Positions 50,719 through 59,296 of a DNA stretch of 64,000 nucleotides are shown here, piece by piece. Under the pieces are notes generated by a model. The model was not told the DNA's origin. It saw only the letters and a program-made list of their open reading frames with translations, and did not search any database. Source of the DNA: DASUPK01 sp963800285 (GTDB taxonomy: Bacteria; Actinomycetota; Thermoleophilia; Solirubrobacterales; 70-9); contig CAWDAL010000014.1 of assembly GCA_963800285.1 (NCBI GenBank), positions 1 to 64,000 on the forward strand, given 5' to 3'. Every line of letters starts with the position of its first letter. Position 1 is the stretch's first letter. Both the position numbers and the translations under genes were made by a program.

Positions 50719-51538
50719 CGGCCTCCGGGTCGGAGATCGAGGGGCCGACCTTCGGGCCCGGGGTCCCGCCGAGCCGCTCGGACTCGGTCTGGAAGGGCTC
50801 GCGCGCCGTGTGGAAGGTCCGGTAGACACGGACCACGTCGACCTCGTCCATGCCGAGCCCCTCGAACCAGCCTGACAGCGACGGAGCGTTCGGCGACTCC
50901 ATCGGCCCGAAGCAGCCGTAGCAGCCGCGGTCATAGCTCGGGCAGAGCGCCCCGCAGCCCGCATGGGTCACGGGCCCGAGGCAGGGCGTGCCGTGGGCGA
51001 CCATCACGCAGACGTTCCCGGCCCGCTTGCACTCGACGCAGACCGAGTGGTTCGCCACCGCCGGCTTGCGCTCGTTCACGAACGCGCTGATCACCTCGAG
51101 CAGCTGGTGGCGGTTCACCGGGCAGCCCTGCAGCTCGAAGTCGACGTGGACATTGGCCGAGATCGGCGTCGAGGTCTCCAGGGTCGAGATGTAGTCCGGC
51201 GTCGCGTAGACGACCGACATGAAGTCCTCGACGTCGGCGAAGTTCTTCAGCGCCTGGATCCCGCCCGAGGTCGCGCAGGCCCCGATCGTCACGAGCCGCT
51301 TCGACTTCGCCCGCACCTCCTTGATCCGCTCGACGTCGTGCGGCGTCGTGATCGAGCCCTCGACCAAGGAGAGGTCGTACGGCCCCTCAACCTCCCCCTT
51401 GGTCGCCTCCAGGAAGTAGGCGACCTCGATCTGGTCGGGCAGCGAGACCAGCTCGCGCTCGAAGTCGAGCAGGGAGAGCTGGCAGCCGTCGCAGGAGGCG
51501 AACTTCCAGACGGCGAGCTTGGGGCGCTCGTCGCTCAC
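50708..51538 (-). CDS. hyhS: [NiFe] hydrogenase small subunit
   Basis: The protein has 276 residues with a GTG start overlapping hyhG by 4 bp. The proximal cluster motif CxxC is in 'FASCDGCQLSLLDFERELV', with 'TIGACATSGGIQALKN' and 'FELQGCPVNRHQLLEV' giving the other ligands. A C-terminal Cys-rich block ('CVECKRAGNVCVMVAHG', 'CLGPVTHAGCGALCPSYDRG', 'CYGCFGPMES') holds two more clusters, as in cytoplasmic group 3 enzymes. There is no Tat signal, which agrees with a cytoplasmic location. Confidence 0.93.
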   Translation of the reverse strand: MSDERPKLAVWKFASCDGCQLSLLDFERELVSLPDQIEVAYFLEATKGEVEGPYDLSLVEGSITTPHDVERIKEVRAKSKRLVTIGACATSGGIQALKNFADVEDFMSVVYATPDYISTLETSTPISANVHVDFELQGCPVNRHQLLEVISAFVNERKPAVANHSVCVECKRAGNVCVMVAHGTPCLGPVTHAGCGALCPSYDRGCYGCFGPMESPNAPSLSGWFEGLGMDEVDVVRVYRTFHTAREPFQTESERLGGTPGPKVGPSISDPEADGR

Positions 51539-52362
51539 AGCTCCCTCACCCCGAGCAGCGTCCCGATCCGCCCGACCGGGAAGACAGGACCGTCCTTGCA
51601 GACGAAGCGATGGGCGAGCTGGCAGTGGCCGCAGTGGCCGACCGCGCACTTCATGTTCCGCTCCAGCGAGACGTGGATGCTGTCGGTGGAGACCCCCCGA
51701 TCCTGGAGCGCCTGCGAGACGAAGCGCATCATCACCTCGGGCCCACAGATCATCGCCGTGGTCCGGGGACCCTCGAAGGCGGCGATCGGAATCAGCTTCG
51801 TGACCAGCCCGACTCGAGCATCCCAATCCCCCGAGGCGGTATCGACCGTGTACTTGACGTCGATCCCGGACTCTCGCCAGCCCTGGAGCTCACCGAAGAA
51901 GAGCATCTCATCGGGTGAGCGGGCTCCGTAGAGGAGCGACACCGCCCGGTAGGAGTCGCGCTTCGCGACCAGGTGCTCGATCGCGAGGCGGAGCGGTGCC
52001 AAGCCGATTCCCCCCGCGACGACGACCACGTCGCCACCCTCCGCTTCGGCCAGCGGCCAGCTGTTGCCGAACGGGCCCCGGACGCCGACGTGGGAACCGG
52101 GCTCGACCGCACAGAGCGCGCTGGTGGCGGCGCCGACCGCACGGACCGTGTGGCCGAGCCGCTCGCCCACACGCCCGCCACCGCTGACGGAGATCGGCAC
52201 CTCGCCCGCGCCGAAGGCGTAGAGCATCGAGAATTGACCTGGACGGAATTCGCCGACGCCTTCGCCTCCGGCGGGCTCGAGTTCCAGCGTCCAGGTGTCC
52301 CCCAGCTCCTGGCGCTTCTCGGCCAGGACGTATGAGGTGGGCACCAACGGATCCGCGACCAT
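51535..52362 (-). CDS. hyhG: Hydrogenase diaphorase subunit (FAD/NAD(P)-binding, HyhG)
   Basis: The protein has 275 residues of the ferredoxin-NADP reductase type. FAD-binding 'FRPGQFSMLYAFGAGEVPIS' and the NAD(P) motif 'VVVAGGIGLAPLRLAIEHLV' with 'YGARSPDEMLFFGEL' are clear. A C-terminal [2Fe-2S] loop 'CAVGHCGHCQLAHRFVCKDG' completes the HyhG/PyrK-like pattern. It passes electrons between the hydrogenase clusters and NAD(P)(H). It overlaps hyhS. Confidence 0.93.
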   Translation of the reverse strand: MVADPLVPTSYVLAEKRQELGDTWTLELEPAGGEGVGEFRPGQFSMLYAFGAGEVPISVSGGGRVGERLGHTVRAVGAATSALCAVEPGSHVGVRGPFGNSWPLAEAEGGDVVVVAGGIGLAPLRLAIEHLVAKRDSYRAVSLLYGARSPDEMLFFGELQGWRESGIDVKYTVDTASGDWDARVGLVTKLIPIAAFEGPRTTAMICGPEVMMRFVSQALQDRGVSTDSIHVSLERNMKCAVGHCGHCQLAHRFVCKDGPVFPVGRIGTLLGVREL

Positions 52363-52366
52363 CGGA

Positions 52367-52834
52367 TCAGCCGCCCGCCACGTGTCCGTAGACGTCGAGG
52401 AGCCGCACCCGCGTCGCCTGGAGGCGCTCCACCATCACCGGGATGAAGCGGCGCATCAGCTGGTAGCCGAGCACGGGGTCCTCGTCGGACTTGCCGCGCA
52501 GGCACGCCGCGTCGAAAGCCACCGTGTGGACGTTCCCGCTCGCACGGGCATCGAAGTCCACGCGGAACGGCGGCACCAGCCAGGACCAGCCGAGCAGATC
52601 ACCGTCGTCGATGGTCTCGATCGTCAGGGCCCCTCTCTCCGGGACGAAGACCTCGAGGGCCACGCGGCCGTACCGGATCACGTAGAAGGTGTCGGCCGAG
52701 TCGCCCTCGCGCATCAGATACTTCCCGTCCTCGAAGGTCCTGTTCTGCGCACAGCCGGCGATCAGCGCCAGGTGCTCCTCGGACATCCCGTTGAACGCGG
52801 GCGCCTCGGCGAGGAGCTGCTCAATGGTCTGCAC
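52367..52834 (-). CDS. Cyclic-nucleotide-binding domain protein without DNA-binding domain
   Basis: A single cNMP-binding domain of 155 residues: 'RTFEDGKYLMREGDSADTFY', 'VIRYGRVALEVFVPERGALT' and 'IETIDDGDLLGWSWLVPPFR'. The Crp-type helix-turn-helix is absent, and it ends soon after the C-helix ('PVMVERLQATRVRLLDVY'). The canonical phosphate-binding Arg region (GE...RxA) reads 'LGWSWLVPPFRVDFDARASG', so ligand identity is open. The gene is embedded between hyhB and hyhG with overlaps, so it may be a regulatory subunit of the enzyme. Confidence 0.88.
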   Translation of the reverse strand: MQTIEQLLAEAPAFNGMSEEHLALIAGCAQNRTFEDGKYLMREGDSADTFYVIRYGRVALEVFVPERGALTIETIDDGDLLGWSWLVPPFRVDFDARASGNVHTVAFDAACLRGKSDEDPVLGYQLMRRFIPVMVERLQATRVRLLDVYGHVAGG

Positions 52835-53978
52835 TGATCCCCCTCTCCCCGTCGCCGGGCCCGAGGTCCGTGGCGCGGATCGCGGCCGCCTCCTCGGTGA
52901 TGTCGATCGCCACCGGGCACCAGGTGATGCAGCGCCCGCAGCCGACGCAGCCGGAGGTCCCGAACTGGTCGATCCAGGTGGCGAGCTTGTGCGTCATCCA
53001 CTGCCGGTAGCGCGACGGCGCGGAGTTGCGGACGCTGCCGCCGTGGATATAGGAGTGATCGAGGGTGAAGCAGGAGTCCCAGAGCCGCACCCGCTCGGCC
53101 TCCTCACCGGCCAGATCGCTCATGTCCTCGACGGTGTGGCAGAAGCAGGTCGGGCAGACCAGCGTGCAGTTGCCGCAGGTGAGGCAGCGCTCGGAGACCT
53201 CGTCCCAGCGGGGGTGCTCCATGTTCCGGTAGAGCAGCTCCTTGATCCCGTCGGTATCGAGCTCGCGGCCCATCTGCGAAGCGCACTCCTCCGAGACCGC
53301 CGCGGCCGCCTCCGCGTCGGCCTCGCCGGCCTCCGTCGCGCCGACCTCGGACAGGATCTCCTCACCGCGCTCCGAGCCGGCCTCGACCAGGAAGCGGTGC
53401 TCGCCCTCGAGCAGCTCGGTCAGCGCGAGGTCGTAGCCGGACTCCGCGCGTGGGCCGGTGCCCATCGAGACGCAGAAGCAGGTGTTGCCCGCCTTCGAGC
53501 AGTTGATCGCGACGATGAAGGCGTCGCGGCGGCGGCCCTCGTAGTCGGCGTCCGTGTAGGTGTCGCCGATGAAGACCTTGTCCTGAACGCCGATCGCCGC
53601 CAGGTCGCAGGAGCGGACGCCGAGAAAGGCGTAGCGCGGCCGCTCCTCGGACTGCTCCTCCCAGGAGATCTCGCCGCCCTCGGCACGGCGCGCCTTCCAG
53701 AGCGTGAGGTTGGGCGGGAAGAGATGGTGCTTCCAGGAGTTGGGTCCGTTGTTGAAGCCGAAGAGAGCTCCGTCGCCCCGCTCGTGGAGGCGATAGGTGC
53801 CGCCCTCCTGCTCGTCGGTGATGCCGGCCGGAAGATCGGCCGCCGAGGAGATCTCCTCATAGACGATCGCCCCGTCTCGGACCCTCGGCCCGATCACCGT
53901 GTAGCCGCGCGAGGCCAGCGCCGCGATCAGATCGTCGAGCGCGGCGCTCCGCAGCACTGAGGCTGTCGAGGTGCTCAC
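52821..53978 (-). CDS. hyhB: Hydrogenase iron-sulfur subunit (HyhB/sulfhydrogenase beta type)
   Basis: The protein has 385 residues with a GTG start. The C-terminal half carries two [4Fe-4S] motifs: 'CLTCGNCTLVCPTCFCHTVE' and 'CVGCGRCITWCPVAIDITEE'. The N-terminal half has 'FLGVRSCDLAAIGVQDKVF' and 'INCSKAGNTCFCVSMGTGP', typical of HyhB/AsrA-like subunits. It relays electrons between HyhG and HyhS and, in archaeal homologues, contributes S0/polysulfide reduction. It is the first gene of the operon, and its last codons overlap the cNMP gene by 14 bp. Confidence 0.93.
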   Translation of the reverse strand: MSTSTASVLRSAALDDLIAALASRGYTVIGPRVRDGAIVYEEISSAADLPAGITDEQEGGTYRLHERGDGALFGFNNGPNSWKHHLFPPNLTLWKARRAEGGEISWEEQSEERPRYAFLGVRSCDLAAIGVQDKVFIGDTYTDADYEGRRRDAFIVAINCSKAGNTCFCVSMGTGPRAESGYDLALTELLEGEHRFLVEAGSERGEEILSEVGATEAGEADAEAAAAVSEECASQMGRELDTDGIKELLYRNMEHPRWDEVSERCLTCGNCTLVCPTCFCHTVEDMSDLAGEEAERVRLWDSCFTLDHSYIHGGSVRNSAPSRYRQWMTHKLATWIDQFGTSGCVGCGRCITWCPVAIDITEEAAAIRATDLGPGDGERGISADH

Positions 53979-54089
53979 TCAGGCAAGACTATGCCTCGCC
54001 CACCTCCGCGTCTAATCGCGCGGATCTTCGCCGAGGTGTCATTTCCGGCCGCCCCCGCTCGTCGTACCTATGAGATGGAGAACGAACGA

Positions 54090-54401
54090 CTAAGCGGGAA
54101 CGGGCCTGGACGCGAGCACCGCGTCGAGCAGGCCGGGGAACCGGGCGTCGAGGTCCTCTCGGCGCAGCTCGGTCATCTTCGTCGTCCCCTTGCGCTCCTG
54201 GCGGATCACTCCGGACTCGCGAAGGGTCCGGAAGTGATGGGTCATGGTCGACTTGCTGATGTCGAAGCCGAACGTGCCGCACGCTCGGGGCCCGTCGTCC
54301 TCGTCGAGGCGGCGGACGATCTCGAGCCGGTGCGGGTCGCTGAGCGCGTGCAGCACGGCCGGCAGCTCGATCTCGCTTCTCTCGGGGTGGTGGAGCTCCA
54401 T
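54090..54401 (-). CDS. ArsR-family transcriptional repressor
   Basis: The protein has 103 residues. Winged helix 'VLHALSDPHRLEIVRRLDED', recognition helix 'FGFDISKSTMTHHFRTLRES' and wing 'GVIRQERKGTTKMTELRRED' are typical. One Cys is present ('RACGTFG'), so a classic metal thiol site is unlikely. The gene diverges from an MFS transporter, and tandem palindromes lie between them. It most probably represses the pump and itself until an inducer binds. Confidence 0.9.
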   Translation of the reverse strand: MELHHPERSEIELPAVLHALSDPHRLEIVRRLDEDDGPRACGTFGFDISKSTMTHHFRTLRESGVIRQERKGTTKMTELRREDLDARFPGLLDAVLASRPVPA

Positions 54402-54419
54402 GGAAGTCAGTCTAGCGTT

Positions 54420-54462
54420 GTACGACGGTCATCGAACTTCTTTGGTACGATGCTCATCGTAC
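54420..54462. promoter_or_regulatory. Tandem ArsR-type operators
   Basis: A perfect palindrome GTACGAT-GCTC-ATCGTAC (54445-54462) lies 25 bp downstream of a degenerate copy (GTACGAC-GGTC-ATCGAAC, 54420-54437). The pair sits in the divergent control region between the ArsR gene and the MFS operon, which fits cooperative repression of both promoters. Confidence 0.7.
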
Positions 54463-54488
54463 TATCAAACCAACCCCAAGGCAACGAC

Positions 54489-54623
54489 ATGCCCGACACA
54501 CAGAACATCGAAACCAGACCCGCCCCGGAGGGCGAGCACGTGGACGACATCCGTCTCACCAGCCCCTCTCGGCGCGCCGCGGCGGTCGAGGCGGCGTACA
54601 TTCTGGAGGCCGTCCGCAAGTGA
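54489..54623 (+). CDS. Small protein (44 aa) leading the MFS operon
   Basis: An ATG-started frame of 44 residues ('NIETRPAPEGEHVDDIRLT', 'SPSRRAAAVEAAYILEAVRK'). Its TGA overlaps the GTG start of the MFS gene (GTGA), so it is translationally coupled. It lies downstream of the ArsR operators in the same transcript. Function is unknown. It may serve only to set translation of the transporter. Confidence 0.55.
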   Translation: MPDTQNIETRPAPEGEHVDDIRLTSPSRRAAAVEAAYILEAVRK

Positions 54624-56096
54624 ACCCGATCACCGCAGCGAAGGGCGCCATGAAGCGAAATTCCACTGCCCTCCTACTGGTCGTCTGTCTCGGCCAGTTC
54701 ATGGTCATCCTCGACGTCTCGATCGTGAACGTCGCGCTGCCGTCGATCAAGGACGCGCTCGGCTTCTCCACGAACGGACTGCAGTGGGTCCTGAACGCCT
54801 ACACCCTGACCTTCGCCGGCTTCCTGCTGCTGGGCGGGCGCGCCGCGGACCTCTTCGGCCGGCGGCGCATGTTCTACGCCGGCACCCTCGTCTTCTCGGG
54901 CGCGTCGCTGATCTGCGCGATCGCCCCCACCGCGGGCACGCTGGTCGCCGCGCGAGCACTCCAGGGAATCGGCGGCGCGATCCTCTCCCCGGCCACCCTG
55001 GCGATCATCACCACCTCCTTCGATGAGGGCGCGCCGCGAAATCGCGCCCTCGGAGCGTGGGGAGCGGTGGGCGCCATCGGCGCGACCGCCGGCGTCCTGC
55101 TCGGCGGCGTTCTCACCGAGGCCTTCAGCTGGCCGGCGATCTTCGTGATCAACATCCCGATCGGCCTGGGCATCGTCCTGTTCAGCACCAACCTGATCCC
55201 CGAGGGCCGCAGCGAATCCGAGAACCGGCACTTCGACCTCCCCGGAGCCGTCCTGGTCACCCTGGGGATGACCGCGCTCACCTACGGGATCGTCACCACC
55301 GACCGGCTCGGCTGGGGCTCGCTCGGCGTGCTCGGCCCGGTCGCGGCCGGAGTGGTCCTCCTGGTGGCCTTCGGCCTCTACGAGAACAGCCTCGCCAAGC
55401 ATCCGGGCCGGACCGCCCTGATGCCGCTGAGCGTCTTCAAGCTGCGCAACCTGCGGGCGGCGAACCTCGTGATCTTCCTGCTCTACGGCGCGATCTTCGG
55501 GTTCTGGTTCTTCCAGTCCCTCTACATGCAGGGCACGCTCCACTACAGCGCGCTCAAGACCGGGCTCGCCTTCGTCCCGATGACCGCGGCGGTCGGCACC
55601 GGCGCGACCCTCGCGCCGCGGCTGGCGAAGATGATCGGCGCTCGCTGGGTCCTCGCCCTCGGAATGCTCTCGGCGACGATCGGCGAGTTCCTGCTGACGA
55701 GCGTTCACCCGGGCGGGAGCTACATCGCGAACGTCTTCCCGGGCGGGATGCTCGGCGCGCTCGGCCTCGGCCTGGCCCTGGTTCCGGCGACGATCGTGGC
55801 CGTGCAGGGCGTCCCGCGCGCGCTCAGCGGACTGGCCTCCGGCGTCCTCAACACCTCTCGCTTCGTGGGCGCCGCGCTCGGCCTCGCCGTGCTCAGCACC
55901 CTGGCCGCCAACCACACCTCATCGCAGATCGATTCCGGGACATCGGCCGCCAAGGCGCTGACCGACGGATTCCAGCTGCAGTTCGGCGTCGGCGCCGCAT
56001 TCTGCCTGGTCGGGGCCGTGGCCGCCGTGGTCCTGCTCCGCCCGCAGCGCGAGCGCGAGCGCGGCCGGGGCCATGGCCGAGCCGGAGCGCGCCTAG
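54620..56096 (+). CDS. MFS multidrug efflux transporter, DHA2 (14-TMS) family (3' frameshift)
   Basis: About 490 residues with 14 hydrophobic segments. DHA2 hallmarks: 'VCLGQFMVILDVSIVNVALP' with motif 'LDVSIVNVALPSI' in TM1, motif A 'LGGRAADLFGRRRMF' and 'ARALQGIGGAILSPATLAII' (motif C region). It exports drugs or lipophilic compounds using the proton gradient. The main frame runs past a terminator at 56112 to 56374. Removing one G from the GGGG run near 56070 gives a normal end at the TAG 56094-56096. GTG start coupled to the small upstream gene. Confidence 0.9.
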
Positions 56097-56111
56097 CCGC
56101 CACCCGGCTGA

Positions 56112-56139
56112 GGGGACCGGGCCGAATCGCCCGGCCCCC
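56112..56139. terminator. Bidirectional terminator hairpin
   Basis: An 11-bp stem with one mismatch (GGGGACCGGGC / GCCCGGCCCCC) and a 6-base loop lies between the convergent MFS gene and the secreted-protein gene. Its position implies that the MFS frame should end before it. Confidence 0.75.
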
Positions 56140-56148
56140 TTCTCCGCG

Positions 56149-56746
56149 CTACGGCAGGGTCGAGCTCGCGAGCGTCCCGACCGGCGTCGCCGTGATCACC
56201 TTGTTGGTGACGAACAGCGTGGCGGCCCCGGGGTTGTCGCAGCCGAGGGTCACCGAGCCGTCGCCGGTGAAGGTGTGCACCAGCAGGTTCGCGATCGTTG
56301 TGTTGTTGGCCGCATCGACGGCCTCCAGCGACCGGTCCTGGTCACCGCCGGCGACCAGGAAGCACTGGACTTGATCCTGCGGTACCGCCCTTGGCCAGAA
56401 CCGCCTTCGAGTTGACCACGTAACTGCCGGCTGGCACCTGCAGCGTCAGGACGGTGGTCGTACCCGAGGCGGCCGGGACCTGGGCCGCCGTGTCCTGCCT
56501 GACCGCCCGAGCGGTTCCTACTGCGCTCAGGCTTGCCTCGTTGATCTGCTGGCCGGTCAGGGTGTCATTGGCGACCCGGTTGGCCTTGATCGTGCGCTTC
56601 TTGATCTTCTTGTTCGTCACCGCCTGCTTCTTGAGATCCCCGGTTCCGATGAAGCCCTTTCCGATCGCGTAGCCGCCGCCGATCGCGACGAACAGGGCGA
56701 TCACGGCAATCACCATCGCCGGTGCTCCCCTCAACTTCTCGCGCAT
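56149..56746 (-). CDS. Membrane-anchored or secreted beta-rich protein (apparent frameshift)
   Basis: The ATG follows a strong site (GAGGAGGAGC). A single hydrophobic helix ('APAMVIAVIALFVAIGGGYA') is followed by the 'NKKIKKRTIKANRVANDTLT' repeat-like stretch seen in many Solirubrobacterales exported proteins, then beta-rich sequence ('TTTVLTLQVPAGSYVVNSKA'). Near 56385 the frame breaks. The continuation 'QDQVQCFLVAGGDQDRSLEA' to 'TATPVGTLASSTLP' lies in another frame and stops at 56149. Removing one base restores it (597 = 199 codons). Function is unknown. Confidence 0.65.
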
Positions 56747-56902
56747 TGCTCCTCCTCGAGTTGGCCGAGACAGTTCGCCGGTCACCGGAAACCAGCCGGT
56801 CGAACCTATGTACGGGGCGCGCCGCCGGCGGGTTTTCGACGGAACGCATCGTCTCGAGCGGCGGCTTTGTACTGTTCTCGCCCGCCCCCTGGGCGACCCA
56901 CC

Positions 56903-58122
56903 ATGCGCTTCTACGAATTCGAGAGCCGTCGCATAGTCGAGCGGGCCGGGATCCCGGTCACCGAATACGGGTTCTGCAAGACCGCCGACGAGGCCAAGAA
57001 GGCCGCCGAGCGGATCGGCGGCTCGACGGTGATCAAGTCCCAGGTGCTGACCGGCGGCCGGATGAAGGCCGGAGGCGTCAAGTTCGCCGACACCCCCGAG
57101 GAGGCCGCCTCACACGCGGCGGAGATCCTCGAGCTCGAGATCAACGGCCACATGCCCGTCGGGGTGCTGGTCGATCCCAAGGCCGAGGTCGAGCAGGAGT
57201 ACTACGCCGCGGTGCTCTGGGACGGCCGCGCGAAGCGCCCGATGATGCTGTTCTCCGACATGGGCGGCATCGACATCGAGGAGGTCGCCGAGAAGCATCC
57301 CGACCACGTCGGCCGCGGTCATCTCTCCAACCTCCACCCCGTTCCCGGACTTCCGCGCGAAGGAGGTCGTCGCGGCAGCCGGTGGCCTGACCGGCCGCGA
57401 GCTCACCCGCGCCACGCCGGTCCTCGCGCGCCTCGCGCAGCTGCAGCGCGACTACGATATGACGCTCGCCGAGATCAACCCGCTCGCCCGCCTCTCCGAC
57501 GGCTCCTTCGTCGCCCTCGACGCTCACATGGAGATGGAGGACGAGGCCGTCGGCCGCCACCAGAAGATGCTGAAGGAGATCGGCGTCGAGCTCGAGGAGC
57601 CGCAGGGAGCTCTATGAGCCGTCCGAGTTCGAGCGCAACGTCAAGGCGATCGACGAGGCCGACCACCGCGGCGTCATCCAGGGCAAGGACCACGGCTTCA
57701 CCGGCAACCTCGGCCTGGTGATCGGCGCCGGCGGCGGCTCGCTCACCCTCACGGACGCGGTCCGCAGCCAGGGCGGCAAGCCGGCCAACTACGCCGAGAT
57801 CGGCGGCAACCCCTCCGTCGCCAAGTCCTGCGGCCTCGCCAAGGAGGTGCTGAAGAAGGACGGCGTCGAGAAGATCGCGGTGATGATGTCGATCGTCTCC
57901 AACACCCGGGTCGACATCGTCGCCCGCGGGGTGATCAAGGCCTGCCTCGAGCTGGGCAAGGACCCGGCCGAGACCATCGCCGTCTTCCGCATCCCCGGTG
58001 CCTGGGAGGAGGAGGGCGCGAAGATCCTCAACAAGTACGGGATCGAGTTCCGCGACCGCTCCACCTCGATGTGGGAGGCGGCGGGCGAGGCCGTCGAGAA
58101 GATCCAGGGAGTGGCTGCCTGA
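56903..58122 (+). CDS. sucC: Succinate-CoA ligase (ADP-forming), beta subunit (two apparent frameshifts)
   Basis: The ATP-grasp beta subunit of succinyl-CoA synthetase. Frame 1: 'YEFESRRIVERAGIPVTEYG', 'STVIKSQVLTGGRMKAGGVK' and 'VEQEYYAAVLWDGRAKRPMM'. Frame 2 from about 57342: 'FPDFRAKEVVAAAGGLTGRE' and 'DMTLAEINPLARLSDGSFVA'. Frame 3 from about 57605: 'DHGFTGNLGLVIGAGGGSLT' to the stop. Removing one G (CACCCC-G-TTCCCG) and one A (CCGC-A-GGGAG) joins all three perfectly, so the chain would be about 405 residues. It shares one base with sucD. Two insertions in a central enzyme point to sequence error. Confidence 0.87.
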
Positions 58123-59039
58123 TGTCGATCCTGCTGAGCGAGGACTTCACCTTCATCGTCCAGGGCATCACCGGCCGCGAGGCTGTCAACCTGACCAAGG
58201 AGTGCCTGGACTACGGCTCGAAGGTCGTCGGCGGCGTGACCCCCGGCCGCAGGGGCCGCGACGTGCACGGCGTCCCCGTCTTCGACACCGTCGAGCAGGT
58301 GGTCAACAACCACGGCTCTCCGATCGACGGATCGGTCGTCACCGTCCCCCCCGCCTTCACCAAGGACGCCGTCTTCGAGGCGATCGAGAACGGCATCAGG
58401 CTGATCGTCGTCGTCACCGAGCGCATCCCGCGCCGCGACGTCGCCCAGATGGTGGAGCTCGCCAACCTTCGCGGCGCCCGCATCATTGGTCCCAACTGCC
58501 TCGGCATCATCGCCCCCGGCGTCGGCAAGATGGGCGGCATCGGCGGACCGGCCAAGGACGCCGCCAAGGCGTACGAGCCCGGCTCGATCGGCGTCATGTC
58601 CCGCTCCGGCGGCATGACCACCGAGATCTCCTCCACCCTCACAGCCGCCGGCCTCGGCGTCTCCACCGCCGTCTCGATCGGCGGCGACGCGATCATCGGC
58701 TCGACCTACGCCGAGCTGATGCCTCTGTTTGCCCAGGACGATGGGACCGAGGCGATCGTGATCTACACCGAGCCCGGCGGCCGGATGGAGGCCGAGCTCG
58801 TCGACTGGCGCGAGGCCAACGACGCCAGGCTCCCGATCATCGCCTTCATGGCGGGCAAGTTCATGGACGACGAGGAGATGCAGGGCATGAGCTTCGGCCA
58901 CGCCGGGACGATCGTCGAGGGCGCCGAGGACTCGGCGACCCAGAAGATCGCCCGGCTCGAAGCGGCCGGAATCCCAGTCGTGGAGCGGATCGATGAGATC
59001 CCGGACGCCGTCAAGGGCAAGCTCGGGGCGAAGGTCTGA
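58122..59039 (+). CDS. sucD: Succinate-CoA ligase, alpha subunit
   Basis: The protein has 305 residues. CoA-binding domain 'TFIVQGITGREAVNLTKECL' and 'YGSKVVGGVTPGRRGRDVHG'; 'ARIIGPNCLGIIAPGVGKMG'; and the phosphohistidine loop 'MQGMSFGHAGTIVEGAEDSA', where the catalytic His is H of GHAG. It converts succinyl-CoA + ADP + Pi to succinate + ATP + CoA. Some residues differ from typical SucD (GRRGRDVHG where GKGG is common), so a related acid, such as malate, cannot be fully excluded. Confidence 0.9.
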   Translation: MSILLSEDFTFIVQGITGREAVNLTKECLDYGSKVVGGVTPGRRGRDVHGVPVFDTVEQVVNNHGSPIDGSVVTVPPAFTKDAVFEAIENGIRLIVVVTERIPRRDVAQMVELANLRGARIIGPNCLGIIAPGVGKMGGIGGPAKDAAKAYEPGSIGVMSRSGGMTTEISSTLTAAGLGVSTAVSIGGDAIIGSTYAELMPLFAQDDGTEAIVIYTEPGGRMEAELVDWREANDARLPIIAFMAGKFMDDEEMQGMSFGHAGTIVEGAEDSATQKIARLEAAGIPVVERIDEIPDAVKGKLGAKV

Positions 59040-59296
59040 TGGCCGAGCTGCAAGTCGAGGGCACCTTCATCGATGTCGAGGTCTCCGACGACGTCGCCAA
59101 CGACACTGGGCTCGCCGCCAAGCTCGAGGAGGTCTGCCCGGTCGACATCTTCGACGTCTCCGAGAAGGACGGCAGCGTCGTCATCGTACGCGGGAACCTC
59201 GACGAATGTGTGCTCTGCAACCTCTGCGTCGAGGCCGCCCCGCCCGGCGGCGTCGTCGTCAGGAAGCTCTACGACGGCACCGAGCTGCGGCGTTAG
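59039..59296 (+). CDS. Small ferredoxin-like protein
   Basis: The product is 85 residues; its ATG shares one base with the sucD stop. Cys residues occur as CxxCxxC in 'DECVLCNLCVEAAPPGG', with one distant Cys in 'LEEVCPVDIFDV', enough for one [4Fe-4S] cluster of a FixX/ferredoxin type in which the second motif is lost. A ferredoxin coupled to sucCD is unusual and may indicate electron transfer linked to the CoA ligase operon or simply shared regulation. Confidence 0.75.
   Translation: MAELQVEGTFIDVEVSDDVANDTGLAAKLEEVCPVDIFDVSEKDGSVVIVRGNLDECVLCNLCVEAAPPGGVVVRKLYDGTELRR

Noticed and set aside
55057..56415. A 452-codon frame inside the MFS gene
   Set aside because: Arg/Pro/Ala-rich shadow in the +1 frame of a clear 14-helix transporter.
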